Shown: positions 11,600-24,812 of the stretch, piece by piece
Position numbering within the stretch: the stretch's first letter is position 1
How the letters are laid out: each line of letters starts with the position of its first letter
Assembly: GCF_008831285.2 (NCBI RefSeq)
Contig: NC_045138.2
Span: 27,129,934 to 27,189,933, forward strand
DNA from: Nymphaea colorata
Lineage: Eukaryota; Streptophyta; Magnoliopsida; Nymphaeales; Nymphaeaceae
Length of the DNA: 60,000 nucleotides
Reading direction: 5' to 3'
The notes under the pieces: generated by a model
Seen by the model: the letters and a program-made list of their open reading frames with translations, nothing else
The model's database searches: none
Told to the model about the DNA's origin: nothing
Made by a program: the position numbers and the translations under genes

Positions 11600-14500
11600 C
11601 TCATGTCTAATTAGTTGCTTCCGACCGGAAAAAAAAAAAGAAAGGAAGAAAGAAAGAAATTGGATCTTCCGTTTTCACCAAGTTTGTCGCATGTCCGATT
11701 CTGACTTGTGCTTCAGCTAAATCCGAACCAGATCAAGCAATATCCTTAGTCAATGGCATATTTGATCTCAATCTCTTCACTTGAGATCTCAAATTTTTGT
11801 GAAAGAAGAAAACCTTTAATTCTTTTCCTTTTTCAATTTAGTGGTATACAACATGGTTTAACTACATGAAACTTTGCCTAATAAAAATAAAAATATAAGT
11901 GTTCTTATTAAGGAATACTGTATTTCTAATTCAGAAACGTCATGTTCATATTATAAAAAAAAAGTATAGTGTTGTTATATCTAGCGATTGATTGCTGGAT
12001 TTAGGCGTTGCGTTATAAGTTTAGGTAATTTAAGGTAGATTCATGAAATGACTCTGCATCCAAATCAGAAATCTGAACAATATATCAGGTTTGGGTTCGA
12101 TATGACAAGTTTGAACCCTATTAACTGAATAAAACTTACCAAATAAAAGGTGCACTCCAGATCGATCGTTGCTTATGCAGCGAGCATGGCAGAGCACATT
12201 TTTCATGGTGAAGCGGAGCCAAATTAATCAAGTAGGGGCAGCGACCAGGCGCAATGAAAGTGTATATTTTTCTTGCAAATTACATTTTGAAAAACTTTTA
12301 AATAAGTTTTAATTTTCCAAAATTCTAACCATCACGAATCTGAACTGCGTGGTATAAAAACCAGAAACTCTGTTCTCCGATTAATCTGCAAGAACAAAAA
12401 AATGAATAACCAAAACCTGTAGGTTTTGAGATTCATGGAAGTTCTCAAAGGATATGTGAAAAGCAATTTAAAAATTTTGCATTTTGATGATGAAAAGTTT
12501 TCGCAATTGCAGTGCACCCGATCTAGTTACGCTGACGGCACAACTTGAGCTAGCTAGGTCACCTTAACTTGAAACCTGCAGTGGCCTAGAGGGAGTCACA
12601 ACAAAGAAGGGTAAGCGTTTCGCAGCTTCTTCCACAATTCCCTGATTCACAGAGATTTCAGATGAAAGTGAAGAGCAACATTACCTGTGATTCTCGCTTC
12701 TGATGAGAAGATCCTTCCGCATCACCGGAAAAGTCTCCGATTTCCGGTGAAATGAGGTTGAAGCGAAGTCTCAGAAGATCGAAGTGCCGAGAGGGAAGGA
12801 TCTTTCTTGTCATAATTTTTCGTCTCTTTCTTTTCATAATTTTCCTTTCCGCAGAGAAAATCTCATACAGAACCGGCAGAGATGAAATGGGTGGGAATTG
12901 GCATTTATAAAGGCAAGGGGCCAAGCGTCTCGGCTGGGGATCTAAGCTCCGCCTCAAACCGTTTGGCTTTTTTTCATTCTCAAGGGAAAAAATAATTTAT
13001 GCGAGTAGTTCTGTCACTTTCTGCTTTTGCCAAATTTATTTTATTATATTTTTGAAGAAATTACGAAAGGCACCCAACCTTTCATTTATTTACCGACTCG
13101 GCCCATCTTTTGAAAAGCCCCACTTGTGAAAATAATCCTGTAAAAACCCCCCTGCAAAGACAAAACGGGAAAATGAGTCGTCTGGCGTGTGTTCTACCCC
13201 CAATATGGTCTCTCAAGTTTCTTTTTTTTGGTTTCTGACTTGAATAAAAAATTTTCACAAATGCCGCATGGAAATTTTTTTTTATAAATTTTACATGGCA
13301 ATTTTAATTTTTTCATAACTAAGGGGCGCAAGAGAACTCTCTTTTACACCCCTGCTTTTCTACCTGAGGTTATGCATATTTAAACTTGCACAAAGAACTT
13401 GATGCCCATAAGAATCGAACCCAAAATTTATCTCTCCAGAGCATTGGCTCAACTAGCTATACCAATTCCTTTGGGATAGGTTAAAGTAGTTTTCTTTTCT
13501 TTTCTTCTTTTTTGCTTCTCTTAGAAGTAACAAGGAAACCAACGAGAACAAAACTGGTTGCTTTGGAATGTCAGTATGAAATTGCATTTCTTGTTGCTCA
13601 AATTTTTAGGGTTTTGTCATTGGTGGAACATTGTGATTGCTTTTGTGTTTTAAATGAGTTTTGACAGTGTTTTAAAGAAGCTTGAATTGCGATTTCTTTT
13701 GCAGGTGTAGAGGAAGAGTCGCAGAGTGTGTGTGTGTGTTGTGTGTGTGTGGAGCACACATTCATAAATGTTGTCAAGAACGAAATGGCTATACGACATG
13801 TTGTTCCTTGCAACTTAGGTTTAGAACACAGAAAATCCAAAATTGTAGCTTCAAGATAAAATATAGCAAATGGAAAACGGATTTAAGGATCACCAATTCT
13901 TCATTTTGTGGATAGAGAAAGGGAAGCCTCATGTTGAACAATGTCCGAAAGTTCCTTTTTTTTTTTAATACTGTACTTATAATTTTCGAAGAGAAAGGTT
14001 GGAGGTTGGCGCTTATATGAAAATTGAAAAATGCGAAGCCTATATTAAAATTATATAAAACCGCAGCCCGCCAAATGAACATTTATTTTTGACGTTTTCC
14101 CCTAGCAAGCGGCAAGTTAGGAGAGGTTCTGAGCGCATACCTGAGATTTTGTTGCCATTCGCGGCCGACTCTCTGGAAGCGAGGCCGATCGTTCTTCTCC
14201 TTTCTTCTAGACCAGCTTTAATTTTTTTTCTTTCCTGCGGTCTTAAGATCGAAGATTTCAGAGGAATGAGGAGAGGCCTGGCATCTCCTGGTTGTGACTT
14301 CTAGAGATGATCGGAGCCTTCTAGTTCTGGCTTCTGGATCCCGTTCACAGTTGTCATCGCTCCTTGTTCTGGACGCATCGAGGAGAATGGAGATCTAGAA
14401 GCATCGCCGCCGTGGATTGCCTGAACATTTGGCTAGAAACTTCCAGGACAAGGGATTTCTCCGCTTTCTGACTCCGCTCGAACCTTCTTCAGGGAGACGG

Positions 14501-16030
14501 CTGGAGGAGAGGGGCGACCGATCCCGATTCCCGAGACTGTTTGTTCCTTAGCAATTTGCCGCCGGCCCGCCCCAGTTTTTGCTGACGATCCCAATCCGCC
14601 ATTAATTGTTAAGGTCAGTTCCGGTTCGGGTAGATGTGCAGGGAGAAATTAACTCCCTCTGAGGACTCATCACGGAAAAAAGAAATACGTGTTAATCAGG
14701 AAACTAAAAGTGGAAGAAAGCCCCAACTCTCATTCGGGCAGTGGGGGATAAGGGATTCATTCTTTTGCTCACTCGAAACTCGAAAGCGTTTTGCGATACG
14801 TCCATTGATGAGCAAGATATGTTTTCTCTTTCTACCAAAAGGTCATTTTGGTAATTTATTGAGTAAAAAGAATTTTTAAATTTCACTTAAGCTCCAATAG
14901 GGAAAAAAAAATTCATTTAACACGCAGGGGTATTCTGATCCTTTGCAATTCATCACGCAGTTCCTTAGGAAGCCGTAATATATAATCAGTTATCTCCCAA
15001 CGTTTGAACAATTGCACCGACGAGGCAGAAGAAAAAACAATATGCAGGCTTTGTGTGGGCGGTTGCCCATGGAGTTTTTAAAAAATTACTGCATTTCGCA
15101 TACTAGTTGACCCAATCATAAACATAAGATGCCTCTCAAAGCTTTTAAATAATTTGACAGTGCTTTATTTTATTTATTTAGTTATATATTTAAAGGATCA
15201 ATAATTTTTAAAATTTGTGTCCTCCAGCTCAAAATTTCTAAAACTTCGTCAAATATGCATGTCTTTACACTACATAATATATATATATATATATGTATAT
15301 ATGTCGTTCATGTTAATGTTCATGTAGAGATGACAATGGGTGCAAGTATTTGTTGACTAAGCATCGAACCTTTTCTGTCGGGAAATTCTGAGAAGATCTT
15401 CTATGAAAAAAATGCTGTGTTTTTAAACCACGTATTTTTATTCTTAGAAGTTAGATCTAACAAACGGGTAGATACAGTAACACTAATCTTCTAAAACAAC
15501 AATGTGTAATGTCTTCGGAACATGAACTTTCAAAACATATGTTGCAGAAACACACCCTTTTATTCATAAGTAGCTCGTAATGCATGTCCAAAATTGAGTA
15601 GGAGATTCGACGAGGATTTATCGACTTGATTGCATGTAAAAGTACCTAATCTGCTTATATAAACACTACGTAAGTAAAGCATACTAGGAACGAGAAAACG
15701 TTTCTATAACTGACATTTTTAAATAGGAAACCAAAATATGTAGTAGTTACGTGGTTGCTATTGACCATACTTAGTTACATCGAACCCAAAACCAAAGTAT
15801 AAAATAAGAGGAGACTGAATTTTTATGATGCAAATATTTCGATATGGGGAAGACGATGTGTTCCTATAATGAAACAGAAAAAATCAAAGAAAAAAAGGTG
15901 TGCTTATACCAACATAACTTTTCCAATATGACTTAATAGGAACACTTCCTTGTTAGCAACTTCTTAACTTAAAGACATCTGGTCATGCAAGCAGCATTTG
16001 AATAGTGTGCCGTTGGTTCTTGGGGTTGGT
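11600..16030. other. Gene-poor AT-rich region
   Basis: No supportable gene. Frames are short, AT-rich and without motifs. The stretch 14090-14620 is markedly richer in G and C than its surroundings but has no convincing coding frame. A short (AT)n tract lies near 15278-15300 and a (GT)n tract near 13727-13752. Confidence 0.5.
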
Positions 16031-16037
16031 GACTAAA

Positions 16038-16217
16038 GCAGGGGCAGAGGGAGAGGGGGGCCCGCCCGGGCCATGGCCCGGGTGAGCGCAGGAAATTTTT
16101 TTTTTTACATTGAAAAAATCCATTTTTTTTAGTTTGGCCCGACCAGTCGCTCCTCTTGGCCCGACTCTGGCCCGGCCCGCATGCTCGACCCTAAAAAAAA
16201 TCCTGGCTCCACCCTTG
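16038..16217 (+). mobile_element. Short GC-rich interspersed element, copy 1
   Basis: This 180-bp block starts with an AGGGGCAGAGGG sequence, contains the palindrome GGGCCATGGCCC, then TTTAGTTTGGCCCGAC, and ends in ATCCTGGCTCCACCC. A closely related block lies at 28673-28863 and a 5'-shortened one at about 41685-41790. It is flanked by GACTAAA at 16031-16037 and 16218-16224, which looks like a target duplication. It has no coding capacity. The family was not identified; the mobilising machinery is unknown. Confidence 0.5.
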
Positions 16218-16229
16218 GACTAAATGGTC

Positions 16230-19200
16230 GTTCAGCCAAAAAAAAAAATCTTGACTCCGCCACTGATTTACCAGTATTCTTTTGCATGCGGAATAAATTT
16301 AGAAAAGGATTTGTGCTCTGGGGCTCATTGAATAATTGGGAACCAGCAGATCTTTAGCAATCCCGCCTGGAAATACAGGTGCACTTAGATCTTTACAGGA
16401 GACCAACTGCTTAGTGAAACATAATGTGTATTTTGATGAGATCAATTATCATAATTATTTTGTCTATTTTTCTGTTTTAACATCGAGATAGAAGGGAATC
16501 CACCAAGTAAAAGTAACCCAAAAAAAGGAATCCAAACTACATATCGGGATCTTGTACATAATAAAATATGAACCCCAACTAACCTATTCGCAGCCCAAAC
16601 AATGGACGATTATTTTGTGACTTTGTCCATGTAAAACAAAGATCATGAACAAGTCATAGAAGATCAGCAATTGCTTCGCGAGTTGCCAGAAAAAGCTCCG
16701 GCGACATCTGCTTAATTAGGCCGCCGGCGATTTAGGACCTTCAAGTTGAAGGAGGTCTGGATTCCTTGTCCGACGCTCTACAGTGGTAAAAGGGTACTCA
16801 TGTCTCAACCAGGGACCAAAATTACAATGAAACAACCAGCAGACACTTCATCAACTGCAAGCCAAAACCATAAAGGCTGCTAAAAGTTTTCGTTTTTCAT
16901 GATTTTCTATTGTTAATATGTTTTAATGGGCATGATCTATATATATATATATATATATTTTTTTAAATCTAAAGCAGAGACTGACAATAATTAAATTGAC
17001 AAAAAGGCTACAAAACTGGTTTATTTATCCCAATACAAGGAAAATGGATTTTTGACACATCTGTTGGATAATCTGGATTTTTGACACATCTGTTCGATAA
17101 ATCTGACGAAGTTCTGCCAAAACCCTGCTTAATAACGAAAAGATGCCAAAAAAATGGAAATAAATAGCAAACTGGGTCTATGTTATGGATAAGAGGAAAA
17201 TGTTCTTTTTGCCCATCAGTTTTATAACTTTATTGAGAATATTGAAGTGAAGGGACGCGACAGACTGAAACTGTACTGGGCAGCTCTCCCACGTAAACAA
17301 CTTAACCGCATATCCAAAGGACATACTTCAATGGCATGAGGCTTTTCCTCAGGCATATTGTTCACTATCTGTTCATAAATAGCAGTGATGATAATAACCA
17401 GGCACAAAAGCTAGGAATCGGTAATTAAGATCAAAGCCAGTACACTTTTCTTTTTTCCTTCTTTCTGAAGAATGGCAGTGGTCTTTCACGGTATAGGTGA
17501 GAGCAAGGGCTCATAAAATAGGTTCTATTTGGCTATTTAGTGTTTGATTCTTAAGATCCCATGCCGTTCATGGGAAGGGAGGTGATTGTGCAGTTGCAGA
17601 AGTAAGAGGCTTTTTTAGCTTTTTCTGATACTGTATCTGCTATCTACCATGGATGTAGAGACAAAAAGAAAGACCAGTACCGTTGAATGTTTCAACTCCT
17701 ATTTGATCCAGAGCATTCCTTGAATGTTTTTGCTGACGAGTTGAATTCAGAAACCAGTTTTAACAACATTGGAACAGAAAACCTTCTTTTCAATTTCAAT
17801 AGTTGCCAAAAGAAGTGGGCTGCATATAAGTAAGGATCAAATCAACTTGTTTCGGGTTACTCAACAACATAAATCACACATTTAATTCTCAAAGTTGTGA
17901 ACCAGATAAGAACTATCATAATTGAAATACTATGGTTCTAAGTTTTGCCATCAATTAATCTTATTGGAGACATGGTACTTCAGTATATTTTGAATTTTAG
18001 TTCTGCCATTTTCGTGCCAATTGCTAAAATCAGAAACATGATAAGAAAATTGAATTTGATTAGAGGTTAAATTGAAACACACGGAATCCGATTAATTATA
18101 TACTAAGAAATTTTTATTTCCATTTAGAGCATGCTAACCAGAAATTTAACTTCAAGTAGACTTACAAGTCGGATGCGGCAACAGGTAGGGCATTTGTATC
18201 ATGGTATGAGATTATGCAGACGCTATCAGATTATGCTGAGAAGTCCCCTGGATACCAAACTCTTGGGCCAGGAGATCCGGTCTGCAGCCTAACCTGAGCC
18301 GGAAGTAATTGCCTGAGGCTTTAGTTTCACGATTCAGCGTCATCAGGTTCTAATTGCCTTCATTTGTTTGTGACAAACCCTGTGACATCTCCCACAATGT
18401 TGCTCTTGTTGGCATTCAATTTTTACCAGTAATAAAGGTTAAGGGATGAACTTTTTCAGTGTTGGAGTAGCTCTATTTATAACAGGCTTTGAATTTGGAG
18501 ATAACAAACCCCGAGATTTCGAGTTTCAAGGCCTATTGAAGAAGGTACCTACGAAAAGAAGCAGAAAAGAAAGCTTGCAGAATTTCAGCTGTAATTTTCT
18601 ACAACTGTGCCATTTTTCTGCAACTGTGCCATATCTTTCGAAAAGTTCCCATTCTTTCTGTTGGTTTCTCGAGCGATTTTCTTTTCACAGGCATAGATTG
18701 TACGATATTAGTTTTGACTTTGGGCTACGTGCGTACCTTTCATTTCTGATTCAGATTCACCATTTCCCTGTGTACCAGAGATCGATAAACTGCATTAGAA
18801 AAACCTATTTGTCGATGAACAGCTTGGCTGTTCGGCCGGGTCAATATCCATGAAGGGACAAACACCGGCGGTTTTATGAACTACCATTTTTGCACAGAAA
18901 GTTTAAAATTCAGTTTAGAATGAGACCAGCATTATATTCTTTGGGAAAACAGAGATTTTGGAATTTAAAAAGCCTTGTCTTCATGCATAAACTTGTATAG
19001 GTTTGATTCCAGCATTTTTTTCCGGCTTGTTATTTGAGCGGCTTCACAAGTTTCACGGTTCTGTAGAAATGGACTCATCCATCCTATGATTGCTGGAGTA
19101 GTATAGACAAAATTGGGGACAATACCGCCTCGATCAAGTGGTCAACTAGCCAAAATAATTTGAAGTGGTTTACACAATTTTTTCAAGTAAAACGACAGCA

Positions 19201-20550
19201 TTCGAGGTGCATTATTATTAAAAAGAAAAATCATGGGCATACAATTAAAAGGCTCGTAATACATCAAATTTGGTGAGTCGAAGAATCTCGTTTATGATTC
19301 AGAACGTCATCTATAAAAAAAGATTATGTTGAAGCTGTGTATATCATCACATTCCTCTTCGCATTTGGGAAACCCTCCGGATTACAAAGCACAATGCTGT
19401 CTAACATGCCTCGGCTGGTCCCTTTTTGAGTCTTGATGTGAATAGATTTCGGCACTGTGTTTTTATCTAAAAGTGCTGTGTTCTTATTCGAGGTCCTGTT
19501 TGTTTTGTGCAGCTAATTTCTGGGAGGCCTTGCCTCCAATGCATCGGAAGGGCACATCATAGAAGCAGGCAGAGAGAGATTGAAAATTTTCAGGACTGAT
19601 AAAGCTGCACTGCCTGTACAATGAGAAGCCAAAGAGGCTCGACCAGTATCAACCTTTCAAGAGAATGTGAGTTTCTAGAGTCACCTTCTTGGTACCGTCA
19701 TTAAAGCTCTTTTTCTTTTTTCCTATCTTTTCAGGGATCAAGAAATTTGAAAACATGTCAGGTTACTGCATTAGCGGTCTTCTCTTTGGAGATTCAATGA
19801 CAAGAAGCATCATTGGCCACACTGTGCCTCCCAGAGGTGCAGGGTGTTAAGTGTAGCAGACACATAGGTATGTGTGCTGCAGAGGGATTTAAACAGGTGT
19901 TGGAAAGGCTTCCACTGACATCTTGAAGGGCCTTTCCTACCTCTTTTAAACAGAAATCTGTTCTTAGTTTCAAAGAAAAGAAACTAGCGAGGAAGCGACC
20001 GATCCATGTGGCATTCAGATTGCAGTGTCAAAACAGATAGACCCAGTTTCTGGAGAGCCTTGAAACTGGCGTTTTTTTGGGAGAAAGTGAAAAACTGGCG
20101 TTTCTCTGGGAGAAAGTGAAAACCAGAACTATTGAATACACTTCAGCATTACAAATCTTTAGAAAAGAAAATTACAGTGCTGTCATACGGGTGTAAACTG
20201 TAAAATCAGTCTGAGTCTGCTGACACAACAGAAGTCCAGTCTAACTTTTTCATATTTTTAAACTATTTTGTGGCAGTAACACTGGCCTTAATTTTTCATC
20301 ACCCCCTCTCTTTCTCCAGTTAAATCCATTGAAAACTCAGAAAAAAGGGAAACAGTTGGCTTGTCCTTCAAGAAATATGGAAACGAGAAAGAGAGAGTGA
20401 AGAGGCCAATGAAATGGACTTCAGCTGTATTGTCAAACAGATGTAGAAATCGCTTGTCTGAGAAGGAAGATCAAATGGGTACAGAATGTTGCGACTGTAC
20501 AAGATTTCCTCCTCTTCCCAAGTTATTCACTAATAGCGTTCTGTACAGCA
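16230..20550. other. Gene-poor region upstream of the EPFL gene
   Basis: No coding gene could be supported. Minor structures: (AT)n near 16939-16959; a 31-bp tandem pair (TGGATTTTTGACACATCTGT) at about 17044-17104; a pair of CAACTGTGCCAT units near 18602-18632; a 34-bp tandem pair (AAACTGGCGTTT) at about 20062-20122. A 135-codon frame at 18446-18853 has no recognisable features. Confidence 0.45.
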
Positions 20551-20564
20551 TGATTTGTTGATGA

Positions 20565-20574
20565 TATATAATAC
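20565..20574 (+). promoter_or_regulatory. Probable TATA box of the EPFL-like gene
   Basis: TATATAATAC lies about 80 bases before the ATG at 20646. This fits a short 5' leader. It is inferred from position and composition only. Confidence 0.4.
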
Positions 20575-20645
20575 CAGAACCCATCATCGTCACAAACTAT
20601 ACCATCTCATTAGCCCCTGCAAAGAGCTGTCTCCCTTTGTTCATC

Positions 20646-21251
20646 ATGGCGCCTAGTCAGCTGCAGCTTAGAGCCATTGTCTGCTCTATTATCATCATTC
20701 TCACCGTCTCCCAAAGCCTTCTCTTTCTTCCTGTCTCATGCGGCCGCATGATCCTCACCAATCTCCAGCATAACGGTGAGTTCTAACCTTTATTTATTGT
20801 TCTCACTAACAGTTCCATTATTATCCCAAGAAAGAAAAAACCTGTTTAACGGATGATGCCTTGATGAATTAGCCACCGTAACCAACTGGTTCTTTCTGTG
20901 GATTACATGCAGGCAGAAGTTCAAGTACTTCCATGGATAACAGTTGGGTATCTCTCCATGTAAGCATCTCTCTCTTTTCTCATTCACTATCTCTCTCTTT
21001 TCTCTGATCTCTTATCCATCTTGCTTCCAATGATGTAGGCGGATTGGATGGGAAACCATTTAGAAGGAACAAATGCAGTTGGTGGCGCCCTTGGCTCAAG
21101 ACCACCCAGATGCGAGAACAGGTGTGGGACATGCAGGCCATGTGAAGCAACACAGGTACCTACGACAACTGTGAGAGAAAGACTAGAGTATGCAAACTAT
21201 GAGCCTGAAGGATGGAAATGCAAGTGCGGAGCTTCTTTCTTCAATCCATAG
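20646..21251 (+). CDS. EPIDERMAL PATTERNING FACTOR-like secreted peptide (EPFL1/2/3 type)
   Basis: Three exons, 20646-20775, 20913-20959 and 21039-21251, give a 129-residue preproprotein. All junctions are GT-AG (ACG|GTGAG, GCAG|GCAG, CAT|GTAAG, GTAG|GCGG) and phases agree. Residues 1-32 form a hydrophobic signal peptide ending near PVSCG. The conserved C-terminal domain has GSRPPRCENRC, TCRPC, QVPT and YANYEPEGWKCKCG, ending FFNP, with six cysteines as expected for the disulfide-bonded EPFL fold. Family members are apoplastic ligands of ERECTA-family receptor kinases, with TMM as a modulator for some, and control stomatal or organ patterning. The loop between QVP and YANY is short. The EPFL1/2/3 affinity rests on the Y-N-Y-P-GWKC-C pattern and the FxNP end, and is less certain than family membership. 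Confidence 0.9.
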
Positions 21252-21299
21252 AACCATGCCAAGCATCAATTTTCTGTATAAAAAAGTTCATTATATAGT

Positions 21300-22740
21300 A
21301 TGTATACTGTGGCAAAAGACATGCGTGGAATCTCTGCAGATACATCATGGCCGTGAGATAATTTATCTTTTGGGTCATAACATCATGATCGAGCATGTTC
21401 TGGACGCTTTCACTTTGTCCGTTGCCATAGCTGCATGTTATCGATTTTGAGTTCCCCCATAGACTATATTTCCGGTTATGTAACTTCTGTAATACTAACT
21501 AAGCGAGCAATAAACTTTTTCTCCGTGTTTTATACTGACTACTGTCTTTAGATTGACCCTGCCAAAGAGATTAGAGAGTGATAAACAAGTTGACGAAGCA
21601 ATTTTATGGTACATCGGCTTGTAAGATACTAATAGCAAGTCTCTCTCTCTCTCTCTCTCTCTCTTTGGTGTAACTAAAGTACCATTTGGGTAAGTCTGCA
21701 ATATTCACTTTCTCAAACAGTATAGTTCTAAGGGGAACATCAGCGGGACATACAACTTGTTTTCATGGAAATGGATATATTCCGTTCCAAGATTGCCTTA
21801 TCATAAATTAGAAAGTCTGTAACTTTTGTCACAAATAGATTTGGAGCTCGCAACGCAAAATTTGCTCATGAAAAGTCAGAGAAGAGTTCAGTGAGTGACA
21901 GTAGCACGTGATCTCTCTAATCAGATATACCCGCTAAAAATGGCGCCTTCCTTTCTAATCAGATCCTTCCCATCAAAGCATGCAGCTGTGCCATTGAAGA
22001 GCGAGCCTCTCTGCAGAAGAGGTACCCTTAGTTTTCTTGAACAGAGTTTAGATAGGAGTACTCTGTTTGTAGCAGTTTTAAAAAAGCCACTAGTCTTTTA
22101 TTGGAATAACAAAGTCTAGAAGTAATATTATGATCGCTAAATAGAAGTATTTTTATGGGCATACTTTATATATTTGCATAAAAGAATCTTCCATCAGAAA
22201 ACTTTCAATGTCTTCATTAGGTTTGGAGTCTGCACTTAGTGGTGCATGTTCACGAGGAGGCGGGTTGCGCATGATCCTTGCAGCATTCTTCTCAAGGTCG
22301 ATCGAGGCATTCAAAAAAAAAAAAATTTTGAAATAAACGACCAAACAAGAGTTTGAAGTGAATGACCAATGGTGCAACTTGTGATAATATTTTGTATTAC
22401 TATACAAGTATTATATGAAACTTCTTGGTTATTATCACTAATCAGGGGGGTGTTCAGTAAATGGGAACATTAACAAGCTGGTCATGAATATTGAGTTGGA
22501 TTAATTAATTAATTAAACATTGTATTAAAAAGCTGCTTTAATCTTTAGGCATTCTTGTTGCCAAGTGCCATTTAAGAGCCTGCGTATGCTTGGGATTATG
22601 TTGAGGGAGCTCATGGTCACACAACTTGATCAATTGTTACCATTCTTGTACCCGACAACACTAACCTTTCTTGATTTAAGGCCGAGTTCCATAACAACCC
22701 TTGGATATAAGATTCAAGGATCTTGTAACTTTTTGTCTCG
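21300..22740. other. 3' flank of the EPFL gene, no gene seen
   Basis: AT-rich sequence with a (CT)n tract near 21641-21664. No open frame here resembles a known family. Confidence 0.5.
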
Positions 22741-22749
22741 CTCTTCTTT

Positions 22750-23154
22750 GGGGCCCGTTTGATGGGCATGACATTTTCTGCACTAGAAATAGAATTCAAA
22801 TTTTTAAATTTTTTTCTTGAGATGAAAAAATAATCGTTGGGTTGGTTTTCAAAAATTTTTTGGATGAAAAAAATTACTGTTTGATTGGTTTTGAGAAATT
22901 TCTAGGATGAAAAAAGTAACCGTTGAACTCTCAAAGCGTTCCTTAATTCAACAATTTGCTTTTTTCTTCTCTCTTTTTTCTTCTTTCATTCCTATCAAAA
23001 TGAAAAATTTATTTACTCGAATATAAACCCAAGTCTAGCAAATACAAAAGGGTTTTAGAAATCTAGATTTTGTTTTGATTTCATCAATTCTTAAAATGTC
23101 TCTTTTTGAAAACTTCTTTTCAACTCCATATTTTCAATGCATCAAACGGCCCCT
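22750..23154. mobile_element. MITE-like element with terminal inverted repeats, about 405 bp
   Basis: The left end reads GGGGCCCGTTTGATG (22750-22764). The right end reads CATCAAACGGCCCCT (23140-23154), whose reverse complement matches the left end apart from one offset base. The interior is AT-rich and non-coding. 'GGGCCCGTTTG' ends are common in non-autonomous hAT-like elements of plants. No clear target duplication was found. Confidence 0.5.
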
Positions 23155-23760
23155 AAAAGTTTCCTACATCTCTCTCCCTTCCCTCACCACACGTGGGTGG
23201 GCAGAAACATATATATTATAAAAATGAAGTCGACACAATTTAATTTAATGTGTAGTGAAGAATTGTTATTTGCACAACTGGTTGGGCTAGTGGCTAGCAC
23301 TGTGGATTTGAGTCACAAAAGTACAATCGGATCAAGGGGTGATAGAATGACCTTGCGGGTTTTACGCCAAATACAAACAACAAAGTCTCTCAACTTGCTC
23401 TCTGCCTGTGGCCGGCTTTTTCCCCAAATAAAAAGAGAAGGTTAGACCCACCATTGCTTTGAGGGACATGTGGACGAAAAAGCAGGTATATTATTACACT
23501 AGAACGAACCAGCGAGAAGCTTTTAGGTAGCAAGCCAAGCAACTCAAAAGCAAAATAAATGTATCTAAAAGGACATTATCTTTAAAAGTCCAACCCAATT
23601 GTCCAATTGTTAATTTCTATGGTCCCTAATAAGGTTGAACGAGTCCTTTTTCTTTTTTTTATTAGTATTTTTTTCCATAGGCAAGTTAGGGTTAGGCAGA
23701 ACTCGACCGGGTTGTGTCCGACAAAATGCATCATGTAAGTTATTTGATAGTGAAATTTGC

Positions 23761-24812
23761 TGAGGGGCGGAGTCAAGGTAGGGCCGCCTTGGGCCCTGGC
23801 CCCACATCAATTTTTTAAAAGTTTACATGTAAATTTAAAAAAAAATCACTTGTCTTATATAAAAAAAAATTGAAAAATGATATTTCAACCCCTAGTCAAA
23901 ATTTAGAATCTGCAAATCGTAAATGGGAGCCAACTACTTGACTACTCAAGAAAACGTGGTGGACCTAAAAAAAAAATCGGTCATATCTTTCCTTGTTTCT
24001 TTTATTTTACGGTGATGACAAAACCATTGTGATTTTGATCGATTTATGTGTTCAAAGTTTATGAAGTAGCTGTGGGCTTGACTTAGTTCTTTGATTCCAC
24101 GCATCCCATAGACCGAAGCCCATCGAACCCACTAAATTTTACTAGTTTCTTTTTGACCGTCCTCTAGTTAATTCAGATCCTAATCAAGTCTCTACACATT
24201 TTTAGCCTTATGATATACTTATCCACCAAGATTAAACCTTGTTTGGATATTTGTTATGTGCCCATGCACATAGAGGAGGAAGAACATTGTGTAATTAGAA
24301 TACATGTTCTCAGATCATATGTTTAAAGAACGTTTCAAGAAATATGGTGCGACTATGAATGTTATTTTTTAAACTTAAGAGCCAAAAGCTAAACATAATG
24401 TCACAGTAGAACAATAACCTTGTATTGTTAATTAACCCACGAATTGTAGGAACATGTGTTATGGTAACATTATATAGGTTTTTCTCACTAAATGACTTGT
24501 AAGTGGCCCATATGTCTTTAGACTCGACAATCAACGATATTTTTTTCAACAAAAGACATATTTTTGAGTCACTGCGTCCACCTCCCAATATGTTCAATTG
24601 CTGTGCTTCTCAAAAAATTTGGCCTTTCGATTGCACATCGGTTCAGAAAGCTAGAAATTTTTTATGAGAGAGGCCATTGTAAATTTTGATACGGCCGAAA
24701 TATTATTTTTTAAAATTTTTATATAAAATAAGTAAAATTTGCTAAAATTTATGTGTTTATTTTTTTTTGAAAGGGGGGCCAGGTCCCTATGGGTCCCCTC
24801 GCTCCACCCCTG
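23761..24812. repeat. Possible dispersed repeat with imperfect inverted ends, about 1.05 kb
   Basis: The left end GAGGGGCGGAGTCAAGG, followed by GGGCCCTGGCCCC, is mirrored on the right by GGGGGGCCAGG and CGCTCCACCCCTG. The interior is AT-rich without coding signs. The ends resemble those of the short GC-rich elements at 16038 and 28673. Boundaries and class are uncertain. Confidence 0.3.

Noticed and set aside
13400-13480. tRNA-like sequence with GAATCGAACCC on the plus strand
   Set aside because: Only a B-box-like part is present; no acceptor stem or full cloverleaf could be drawn.
18446-18853. 135-codon plus-strand frame in the gene-poor region
   Set aside because: No recognisable domain, composition like translated AT-rich DNA, no supporting promoter or neighbours. 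It could be checked by transcript data.
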